A program made the position numbers and the translations under genes. The notes below the pieces were generated by a model. The model saw nothing but the letters and a program-made list of their open reading frames with translations, was not told the origin of the DNA and did not search any database. A stretch of DNA of 14,669 nucleotides, taken from contig JALXCS010000081.1 of the NCBI GenBank assembly GCA_026990815.1, positions 10,420 to 25,088 of the forward strand. The letters are read 5' to 3'. Position 1 is the first letter of the stretch; each line of letters starts with the position of its first letter. This document shows, in pieces, positions 1-6,511 of this stretch. Source of the stretch: Methylomonas sp. GTDB lineage: Bacteria > Pseudomonadota > Gammaproteobacteria > Methylococcales > Methylomonadaceae.

Positions 1-730
1 CTTTTGCTTGCGGTAATTCATCAATTCTGACAAGTTGGCAAGTTAGGTTGTCAATGCTTTGATTGTCAGAGGCTTTTTGAACAATTTTTCCGGAAACGAG
101 ATTCAAATCCCTACTCTCGAGGGCCATTTGACGCAGGCTTTTTTCATCAATAAAGTCGTGAACTCCATCTGTTGTCATGATAAAAAGATCGTCTTTTTCC
201 ACCGGAAATGCTTTGTAATCAACTTCAAGACGTGGCTCAATCCCCATTGCCCGGCTCAGATAATCCTTGCCGCCTGAAATATTAATTCTGTGATCCCGGG
301 TCATTAGCTCCAGATTACCCCTTCTGATTCTGTAGATTCTGGAATCCCCAATATGGAAGATATGCGCGGTCGTCGATTTAAAAATCAAAATACTCAGGGT
401 GCTGACCATACTTTTTGTCGCTCCCTGGCTTTGCTGCCCCTGGCTAAAAAGCCAGGAGTTGGTGGCGGACAGAATTTTTTGTCCTGCGTTTTTTACAGAC
501 CAGGAATCAGGAGTGCTAAAGTAATCGCTAAGGAAGCTGATAACACAGCATTGGCTGGCCTGTTTGCCGTCATCGCAGCCACTCATTCCGTCTGCAATGG
601 CAACAGCCAGGCCTTTGTGTGTTAATAGTGGTTCTGCAGGGATATGGGAGCCAAAAAAATCTTCATTTTCTTCCTTTACGCCTTTGTCACTGCTGGCGCC
701 AATACATGCTTTCAGAGATGATTCATTCAT
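1..730 (-). CDS. PP2C-type Ser/Thr phosphatase, probably N-terminal part of a PP2C-kinase fusion (partial)
   Basis: Reading the minus strand from ATG at 730 gives 243 codons open to the window edge, so the C-terminus is missing. All main PP2C metal-site motifs are visible: ENED (residues 21-24), ADGMSG (46-51), HIGDSRIYRIR (126-136), TTDGVH (186-191) and DN (227-228). The family catalyses Mn/Mg-dependent dephosphorylation of phosphoserine/threonine. The second motif reads DGMSG where DGxGG is usual. A purine-rich AGGAA lies about 11 nt upstream of the start. It begins 26 nt after the stop of the NNP transporter, so the two probably share a transcript. The order of motifs matches the PP2C half of the complete fusion at 6512-8164, and the last residues (RIDELPQAK) line up with the start of that protein's linker. 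A kinase domain beyond the edge is therefore likely, but it is an inference. Confidence 0.9.
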   Translation of the reverse strand, partial: MNESSLKACIGASSDKGVKEENEDFFGSHIPAEPLLTHKGLAVAIADGMSGCDDGKQASQCCVISFLSDYFSTPDSWSVKNAGQKILSATNSWLFSQGQQSQGATKSMVSTLSILIFKSTTAHIFHIGDSRIYRIRRGNLELMTRDHRINISGGKDYLSRAMGIEPRLEVDYKAFPVEKDDLFIMTTDGVHDFIDEKSLRQMALESRDLNLVSGKIVQKASDNQSIDNLTCQLVRIDELPQAK

Positions 731-756
731 TGGCTGTTTTTTCCTGAATGTTTAAG

Positions 757-2223
757 CTATTTGACGTCAATCAATTCGATGGTGCCGTCTTCCATAATTT
801 CGACCATTTGTCCTTTGGGTTCGTTCAGGAAAATGATGATGCATAGGAACACGAAAACCGCAGTCCCAGCAATGGTTAGAAAGAAGATATTACTCGGTAC
901 AAAAGACAGAACCGTCAAGAATACCAGGCCGCCAACATTTCCGAAGGCACCCACCATGCCTGCAAACTGACCGGTCATGCGTCTTTGGATCAAAGGAACC
1001 ATGGCATAAACGGCACCAGAGCCAGCTTTAGAGAAAATTCCTCCCAATATTGTTGCGCCAACAACCAGTAATAACGGCCAGTCGGAAGTCACTTTGCCCA
1101 AAATAAAAAAACTGATGGCTGCCCCCGCAGAAACAATGCCCAAAGTTAACTTGCGGCCGATTTTATCACTTAGCCAGCCTCCAGCGGGTCTAGCAAACAG
1201 ATTGATAACAGGATAAATACCAGCCAAAATACCCGCCTTAACAGGAGCGACGTTGAAGGTGTCAACATAGTACAAAGGCAACATTGAGACGACAGCCAGT
1301 TCTGCGCCGAAAGTTAAAGCATAGGCGATAGAAAGAATGGCAACTTGTTTGAAAGCATAGCGCTGCATTTCCGGTACTTCTGTCTTAAAAATGGTATGAT
1401 TAATGTGAAGTATTTTCCAAGCCTGAAAAATAAATAATCCTGCAAGTGCGGCATAAATGGAGTAAGCAGTTGCTTCGTTGAACCAATGCATTTTTGCCGA
1501 TAGCTTCCATGTTAATACACCTAGTGCCAGGTACATCGGTGTGTTCATGATTATGTACAGGAATAAATCCTTTTTACTGGTGACTTCCATTGCGCCCATT
1601 TTTTTTGGTTTGAAGTAGGTCGAGCCTTTTGGTGTATTTGAGACGCTGAAATAGTAAATAACCCCGTAAATGATTGCGATAACGCCAGTAAAAGCGATAG
1701 CATAACGCCAGCCGTTTTGTGCTCCGAAATAGAGTGCAATCGAGGGTAAAATAATGGCTGCGCCAGCTGAACCAAAATTTCCCCAGCCGCCGTAAATACC
1801 TTGGGCAATACCTGTTTGTCTGGCGGGGAACCATTCCGAAATCATTCGGATACCGACAACAAAACCTGCTCCTACAAAACCGGACATAAAGCGCACGATA
1901 GCCAGCTGTTGATAGGTTTGACATAAGGAAAAACCAATACTAGTCAATCCCCCTAAAATTAGAATGGATGAAAATAACTGTTTGGGTCCGTATTTATCAA
2001 CGAGCATACCAACGACAATACGTGCCGGGATGGTGAGAGAAACATTAAGAATCAGTAGAATTTTGACTTCCTGTTCACTCAGATGAAGTGCGTCGCGAAT
2101 ATAGGGCATTAAAGGGGCATGGGCAAACCAGACCATGAAGCTGATAAAAAAAGCAAACCAGGTCATATGTAAAATTCTGATATTGCCGGAAAATGAAAAT
2201 AAATTTAGTTTGTTTGATGACAT
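757..2223 (-). CDS. NNP-family nitrate/nitrite MFS transporter, long form
   Basis: A 488-residue polytopic membrane protein of the major facilitator superfamily, NarK/NasA/NrtP (NNP) branch, which moves nitrate and/or nitrite across the inner membrane. NNP hallmarks are an Arg in helix 2 (R68 in IPARIVVG) and in the equivalent helix of the second half (R345 in LFARPAGGW), which bind the anion in NarK structures, the helix-5 signature GFVGAGFVVGI (115-125) and the second signature AGMVGAFGNVGG (421-432). The MFS loop motif DKYGPK is at 76-81 and SDKIGRK at 352-358. Between helices 6 and 7 lie about 95 residues with two further hydrophobic stretches (about 220-241 and 251-274), so 14 rather than 12 helices are likely; I believe long NNP proteins of this kind exist elsewhere. 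The start has only a weak ribosome site. A sigma-54-like promoter lies 43-58 nt upstream. Substrate and direction (uptake, or nitrate/nitrite exchange) are not resolved. Confidence 0.93.
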   Translation of the reverse strand: MSSNKLNLFSFSGNIRILHMTWFAFFISFMVWFAHAPLMPYIRDALHLSEQEVKILLILNVSLTIPARIVVGMLVDKYGPKQLFSSILILGGLTSIGFSLCQTYQQLAIVRFMSGFVGAGFVVGIRMISEWFPARQTGIAQGIYGGWGNFGSAGAAIILPSIALYFGAQNGWRYAIAFTGVIAIIYGVIYYFSVSNTPKGSTYFKPKKMGAMEVTSKKDLFLYIIMNTPMYLALGVLTWKLSAKMHWFNEATAYSIYAALAGLFIFQAWKILHINHTIFKTEVPEMQRYAFKQVAILSIAYALTFGAELAVVSMLPLYYVDTFNVAPVKAGILAGIYPVINLFARPAGGWLSDKIGRKLTLGIVSAGAAISFFILGKVTSDWPLLLVVGATILGGIFSKAGSGAVYAMVPLIQRRMTGQFAGMVGAFGNVGGLVFLTVLSFVPSNIFFLTIAGTAVFVFLCIIIFLNEPKGQMVEIMEDGTIELIDVK

Positions 2224-2265
2224 TTTTTAACCAAATTAATAAAGAATAATAATTGTTTTTATTTA

Positions 2266-2281
2266 AGCAGTAATTGTGCCA
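2266..2281 (-). promoter_or_regulatory. Sigma-54 (RpoN) promoter of the long NNP transporter
   Basis: On the minus strand the sequence is TGGCAC-AATTA-CTGCT, against the RpoN consensus TGGCAC-N5-TTGC(A/T). The invariant GG and GC are separated by exactly 10 nt. The predicted transcript start is near 2255, giving a leader of about 32 nt before ATG at 2223. Position, orientation and spacing all fit. RpoN promoters need an enhancer-binding activator, and NtrC-like sequences lie 65-127 bp further upstream. Confidence 0.72.
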
Positions 2282-2289
2282 AATATTAA

Positions 2290-2325
2290 ACTCCCTTGAT
2301 ATTAAGGAGTGTTTCGCAAGACACT
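2290..2325. repeat. Two overlapping inverted repeats in the intergenic region
   Basis: The first inverted repeat pairs ACTCC-TT (2290-2297, one bulged C) with AAGGAGT (2304-2310) around GATATT. The second pairs AGTGTTT (2308-2314) with AGACACT (2319-2325) around CGCA, with one G-T pair. They share 2308-2310, so the two hairpins exclude each other. They lie upstream of both predicted divergent transcript starts, so as RNA they would not be in either main transcript. A protein-binding operator is the more likely role, but none is identified. Confidence 0.35.
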
Positions 2326-2345
2326 AGCGTTGAATATAAAAATTC

Positions 2346-2393
2346 GGCACTGGAACAGTCAGTCAATTAATGATGATGCACCATGTTGAATCA
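2346..2393. promoter_or_regulatory. Pair of NtrC-like operator sites (enhancer) between the divergent genes
   Basis: TGCACCATGTTGAATCA (2377-2393) agrees at 12 of 17 positions with the NtrC-type palindrome TGCACTATATTGGTGCA; its left half TGCACCA is a full match to the usual half-site. A weaker second site, GGCACTGGAACAGTCAG (2346-2362), contains GCACT and is centred 31 bp away, three helical turns. Relative to the transporter transcript start near 2255 the centres fall at about -99 and -130, typical for NtrC. Relative to nirB they are at about -266 and -297. The weaker site would not be called without its spacing. Confidence 0.5.
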
Positions 2394-2604
2394 AAGGAAA
2401 AATTAATATTTACTGGCGATTTGGGTTGTGAAAAAAATGAAAATCCACCCACTTGGATCGGGTAATCATGAGTGTGAAAGGTAAAAAGAAGATTAATGAT
2501 TGCTTTTAAACTGAGAAATAGAGTAAAGTTGCCGCCCCGCATTTGAATTATCACGCCCTAAAATGGCGCGACGGATCTGCTATTATTCCTTATGATTCAT
2601 TATT

Positions 2605-2617
2605 AATCAATGGTTTG
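2605..2617 (+). promoter_or_regulatory. IHF-type site upstream of nirB
   Basis: AATCAATGGTTTG matches the IHF consensus WATCAANNNNTTR at every defined position. It lies just upstream of the nirB -24 element, between the promoter and the NtrC-like sites, where IHF bending commonly helps an enhancer-bound activator reach RNA polymerase. Its centre is only about 40 nt from the predicted start, closer than usual, and the consensus is short enough to occur by chance in AT-rich DNA. Confidence 0.35.
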
Positions 2618-2624
2618 GTTAAAA

Positions 2625-2640
2625 TGGCACAAACTCTGCT
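2625..2640 (+). promoter_or_regulatory. Sigma-54 (RpoN) promoter of nirB
   Basis: TGGCAC-AAACT-CTGCT matches the RpoN -24/-12 consensus with the correct 10-nt GG-to-GC spacing and has the same -24 and -12 blocks as the divergent promoter at 2266-2281. The transcript would start near 2651, leaving a leader of about 25 nt that contains AAAGG ahead of the nirB ATG at 2676. Confidence 0.75.
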
Positions 2641-2675
2641 AGCTTCTACGTAATTGTATTTTTCAAAGGTAAAAA

Positions 2676-5216
2676 ATGAGTAATAAACAAACCCTAGTTG
2701 TTGTTGGTAATGGCATGGTCGGCCAGAACTTTCTGGAATCTCTGGTCGAGAGTGAATTAAGGGACCAGTTTGAAATCGCCACATTTTGCGAAGAACCCAG
2801 GCCAGCTTATGACCGGGTTCATCTTACAGAATATTTCAATGGCAAGTCAGCAGATGATTTGTCTTTAGTTACAGATGGTTTTTTTGATGAGTACGGCATC
2901 CAGGTTCATATCGGCGATAAAGCAGTAGAAATTGACAGGCAAAAGCGGCAGGTCATCTCGGAAAAAGGCGTGGTTATTCATTATGATAAACTTGTTTTGG
3001 CGACTGGCTCTTATCCTTTTGTTCCGCCGGTCCCTGGTCATGACCGAGAGCAATGTCTGGTTTATCGAACGATTGAGGATCTTGAGGAAATTGCTGCAGC
3101 TGCAGAAAAATCCAAAGTCGGTGCTGTGGTTGGCGGTGGTTTGTTAGGTCTGGAAGCCGCAAAGGCGTTGTCGGATTTGGGATTGGAAACCCATGTTGTT
3201 GAATTTGCTCCGCGTTTGATGGCTGTTCAGCTCGATGAAGGCGGTGGTGCAATGCTGAGAAAAAAAATTGAAGATCTTGGTGTTGTCGTTCATACCAGTA
3301 AAAACACAACAAATATTGGAAATGGGGAGCAATGTTTTCATAAGATGACATTTGCGGATGGCGAGGAATTGGAAACAGATATTGTGTTGTTTTCAGCAGG
3401 TATTCGCCCCCGCGATGATATTGCCCGAGGTTGTGGACTGGAAGCTGGCCCAAGGGGCGGTATTGTTATTGATAATCAATGCAGGACATCTGATTTCAAT
3501 ATCTATGCAATTGGCGAATGTGCTTTATGGGATGGCAAGATTTTTGGTTTGGTTGCTCCGGGTTATTCCATGGCGCGTACAGTTGTTGCTGATTTGGCGA
3601 GCACCGAAGCCAATTTTGCCGGTGCCGACATGAGTACTAAATTAAAGTTAATGGGTGTTGATGTTGCCAGTATCGGTGATGCTCATGCTAAAACTCCGGG
3701 GGCAATGGTTTACACTTATCAAAATGGTGAGTCGGAAATTTACAAGCGAATTGTTGTTAGTGAGGATAACAAAAAATTACTAGGTGCTGTGCTGGTTGGA
3801 GACGCTTCTGGATATGGTACTTTGCTGCAGTATTGTTTGAATGAAATCGAATTGCCGGAGCATCCTGATTCTTTGATATTACCGCATCGATCTGATGAAT
3901 CGGTTGGTTTAGGACCTGATGCGCTTCCAATGTCAGCACAAATATGTTCTTGTTACGATGTTTCCAAAGGGCAAATTTGTTCAGCAATTGAGCAAGGTTG
4001 TACTACCATGGCCAGTTTGGCTGATTTCACTCAGGCAACAACCGGCTGCGGAGGCTGTAAGGCGCTCTTGAAATCAGTTCTTGATTGTGAGCTTGAAAAG
4101 GCCGGTATTGAAGTCAATACTGATATTTGTGAGCATTTCGCCTATACCCGGCAGGATCTATATAATTTGGTGATGGTGAGTGAAATTAAAACTTTTGGCG
4201 AGCTGCTGGATAAACATGGCAAAGGTTTGGGATGCGAAGTTTGCCGGCAGGCGGTTGGCTCTATTCTGGCTTCTTATTGGAATGAGCATATTCTTGAAAA
4301 ACCTCATATTGGTGTTCAGGATACCAACGATGCATTTCTAGCCAATATGCAAAAAGACGGCACCTATTCTGTGGTTCCGCGCGTAACCGGTGGCGAGCTA
4401 ACGCCCGACATGCTGATTGCTGCTGGAGAGGTTGCTAAAAAATATCAACTTTACACTAAGATTACAGGCGGTCAGCGAATCGACTTTTTTGGGGCAAGAG
4501 TTGATCAGTTGCCCCATATTTGGCAAGAATTGATTGATGCCGGTTATGAAAGTGGTCATGCTTACGGGAAATCCTTAAGAACAGTAAAGTCTTGCGTGGG
4601 AAGTACCTGGTGCCGGTTTGGCGTGGATGATAGTCTGAGTTTGGCGATTGAGCTTGAAAATCGATATAAAGGTTTGCGCGCACCTCATAAAATCAAAATG
4701 GCTGTATCTGGCTGCACTCGCGAATGTGCTGAAGCGCAGGGTAAGGATATTGGGGTGATTGCAACTGAAGGCGGTTGGAATCTTTATGTGTGCGGAAATG
4801 GTGGCATGAAGCCCCGTCATGCGGATTTGTTTGCGACTAATCTTGATAAAAAAACCCTGATTAAATATATCGACAGGTTATTGATTTTTTATGTGCGTAC
4901 TGCTGCACAATTACAACGCACTTCGGTCTGGATGGAAAATATGGAGGGTGGCCTGGATTATCTCAAGTCCGTGGTCATTGATGACAAGCTGGGAATTTGT
5001 GAAGATCTTGAAAAACAAATGCAATATGTCATTGATACTTACCAGTGTGAATGGAAAGCCACCATTGACAGTGAAGAGAAGCTGAAACGGTTCCATCATT
5101 TTGTGAACAGTGACAAGCCAGATGACAATATTTTGTTTGTTGAGGAGCGTGGCCAAATTCGTCCTGCCAATGAAGAAGAGCGCAAACACATTAAAATTGT
5201 GGAGGAAGTAGCGTGA
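2676..5216 (+). CDS. nirB: Assimilatory NADH-nitrite reductase, large subunit
   Basis: This is the cytoplasmic enzyme that reduces nitrite to ammonium with NADH in a six-electron step. The 846 residues match the usual NirB length. Domain order: FAD site GNGMVG (11-16); NADH site VVGGGLLGLEAA (151-162); FAD-binding IYAIGEC (276-282); BFD-type [2Fe-2S] Cys set C424, C426, C458, C461; a second BFD-like region with C520 and C523; a sulfite/nitrite reductase ferredoxin-like half domain from about 555; then the sirohaem/[4Fe-4S] domain with C640, C646, C680 and C684 (CVGSTWC and SGCTREC) and the conserved CGNGGMKPRHADL run. All expected cofactor residues are present. The stop overlaps the nirD start (GTGA), implying translational coupling. 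A sigma-54-like promoter precedes it. No nitrate reductase is in the window, so nitrite must come from elsewhere. Confidence 0.98.
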   Translation: MSNKQTLVVVGNGMVGQNFLESLVESELRDQFEIATFCEEPRPAYDRVHLTEYFNGKSADDLSLVTDGFFDEYGIQVHIGDKAVEIDRQKRQVISEKGVVIHYDKLVLATGSYPFVPPVPGHDREQCLVYRTIEDLEEIAAAAEKSKVGAVVGGGLLGLEAAKALSDLGLETHVVEFAPRLMAVQLDEGGGAMLRKKIEDLGVVVHTSKNTTNIGNGEQCFHKMTFADGEELETDIVLFSAGIRPRDDIARGCGLEAGPRGGIVIDNQCRTSDFNIYAIGECALWDGKIFGLVAPGYSMARTVVADLASTEANFAGADMSTKLKLMGVDVASIGDAHAKTPGAMVYTYQNGESEIYKRIVVSEDNKKLLGAVLVGDASGYGTLLQYCLNEIELPEHPDSLILPHRSDESVGLGPDALPMSAQICSCYDVSKGQICSAIEQGCTTMASLADFTQATTGCGGCKALLKSVLDCELEKAGIEVNTDICEHFAYTRQDLYNLVMVSEIKTFGELLDKHGKGLGCEVCRQAVGSILASYWNEHILEKPHIGVQDTNDAFLANMQKDGTYSVVPRVTGGELTPDMLIAAGEVAKKYQLYTKITGGQRIDFFGARVDQLPHIWQELIDAGYESGHAYGKSLRTVKSCVGSTWCRFGVDDSLSLAIELENRYKGLRAPHKIKMAVSGCTRECAEAQGKDIGVIATEGGWNLYVCGNGGMKPRHADLFATNLDKKTLIKYIDRLLIFYVRTAAQLQRTSVWMENMEGGLDYLKSVVIDDKLGICEDLEKQMQYVIDTYQCEWKATIDSEEKLKRFHHFVNSDKPDDNILFVEERGQIRPANEEERKHIKIVEEVA

Positions 5217-5539
5217 GTCAATGGGTTGATGTATGCAGCAAAAATGATTTACAGCCAGATTCAGGAGTTTGTGCTTTGGTTGATGGTAAACAGATTGCTA
5301 TTTTTTATCTGCCAAAACAGCAGGCGGTATTTGCTATCGACAATTACGATCCTTTTGGAAAGGCAAATGTATTATCCAGGGGGTTGGTTGGTGATATTCA
5401 TGGTGAGCCAATGGTTGCTTCACCCTTACATAAACAACATTTCAGTCTGAAAACAGGTGTTTGTCTTGATGATAAAAATATCAAAGTCAATGCCTACGAA
5501 GTTCGCATTGATAATGATCGTGTGGAAATCAAGGTTTAA
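5213..5539 (+). CDS. nirD: Assimilatory nitrite reductase, small subunit
   Basis: NirD is the 108-residue partner of NirB and has a Rieske-like beta fold. It starts at GTG 5213 inside the nirB stop (GTGA) with GGAGG seven nt upstream, a strong ribosome site that decides the start. Family signatures are ANVLSRGLVGD (51-61), EPMVASPLHKQHF (65-77) and TGVCLDD (81-87). As in E. coli NirD, the cluster ligands of true Rieske proteins are missing: the CxH position reads DPF (46-48), and in the second motif the Cys is replaced by S70 while H73 is kept. It should therefore carry no iron-sulfur cluster and act structurally with NirB. Confidence 0.97.
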   Translation: MSQWVDVCSKNDLQPDSGVCALVDGKQIAIFYLPKQQAVFAIDNYDPFGKANVLSRGLVGDIHGEPMVASPLHKQHFSLKTGVCLDDKNIKVNAYEVRIDNDRVEIKV

Positions 5540-5550
5540 GGTGTTATCAA

Positions 5551-6471
5551 ATGAATTATAAGTATTACGTTGCTGATATTTTTACTCACAAGCCGTTCAG
5601 TGGCGCTCAAGTGGCTGTTTTTCCGGAAGCTGAAGGGTTGAATATTCAGCAAATGAGGCTGATTGCCAGGGAGTTAAACTTATCTGAAACAGTTTTTTTG
5701 TTTCAGGATAAAGGCAATACTGCCAGTTGGAAAATGAAAATTTTTTCACCGTTGAAGGAACTGGATTATGCGGGTCACCCAATTATTGCTGCGGCCTATG
5801 TGTTAGCAAGTATTGGCAGGATCAATAAGCAGGAGCCTTATTCATCGCTGGAATTTGTGCAAAATTCCGGCGCAATGGATGTCAGTGTCAGTTGGAAGGG
5901 TAATGCACCAATTTTTGTTCAGTATGCAATAAAAGTTAAATCTACTGTGGACTATTACACGCCCACAGAAGCAGAAATTGCTGGTTTTTTGGGGTTTGAT
6001 CGAGCGCATATTGATCAAAAAAAATATCGGGTCCGGTTGGTGTCAGCTGGATATCCCTATCTTGTGGTGCCGCTTTTATATTATGAAACAGTTAGAAAGG
6101 CGAGATTTAATTATAATGCCTGGAGCCAATCCAATGCGCCACAGACAGGAGCCCAGGAGATTTTAGTGTTCTCGCCCAAAACTCCAAATCCTGATTCTGA
6201 ATTTGCCTTGAGGCTGGTTGGACCAAATATTGGTTTGCGAGATGACCCTCCAGTTGGCACAGCGTTGTCCGCATTTGCGGCATATTTGTGTTCATTTGAT
6301 CATTTACGGAAGGGTACTTACGCTTTTGCCGTGGAAAGAGGTGAGGAAAATATCCGACGCAGTGTTATTAATCTGGAGATGGATCATAAGGGAGAAGATG
6401 TATTGCCCCTAAGAATCGGAGGGGAGGCGGTCATGATGGTTGACGGGGTAATGGTTATCCCTCAGAGCTAA
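5551..6471 (+). CDS. PhzF-family isomerase/epimerase-like protein
   Basis: A 306-residue member of the PhzF (diaminopimelate epimerase-fold) family. The catalytic Glu is E46 in NLSETVFL, the first phosphate/substrate loop is DYAGHP (72-77, H76), and the second is RDDPPVGTA (230-238), corresponding to the usual EDPATGSA. The Ser of the GSA motif is replaced by T237 and the ATG by PVG. Length and motif spacing are normal for the family. It starts 11 nt after nirD with AAGGTG seven nt ahead of ATG, so it is the third gene of the nirBD operon. Known PhzF proteins isomerise small acidic metabolites; the substrate here cannot be read from sequence. A role linked to nitrite metabolism, for example removal of a by-product, is only suggested by the operon. 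It is not evidence of phenazine synthesis: no other phz genes are present. Confidence 0.9.
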   Translation: MNYKYYVADIFTHKPFSGAQVAVFPEAEGLNIQQMRLIARELNLSETVFLFQDKGNTASWKMKIFSPLKELDYAGHPIIAAAYVLASIGRINKQEPYSSLEFVQNSGAMDVSVSWKGNAPIFVQYAIKVKSTVDYYTPTEAEIAGFLGFDRAHIDQKKYRVRLVSAGYPYLVVPLLYYETVRKARFNYNAWSQSNAPQTGAQEILVFSPKTPNPDSEFALRLVGPNIGLRDDPPVGTALSAFAAYLCSFDHLRKGTYAFAVERGEENIRRSVINLEMDHKGEDVLPLRIGGEAVMMVDGVMVIPQS

Positions 6472-6511
6472 CCAGTCTGGTGACTACTTTCTTGGTCTCC
6501 CCAATGGATTG

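Noticed and set aside
2224..2675. Small minus-strand reading frames in the intergenic region and at the nirB start
   Set aside because: No ribosome sites or family features; the sequence is better explained as a regulatory region between divergent promoters.
5551..6471. Phenazine biosynthesis gene
   Set aside because: PhzF-fold proteins are widespread; no phzA, B, D, E or G neighbours exist and the gene is in a nitrite reductase operon.
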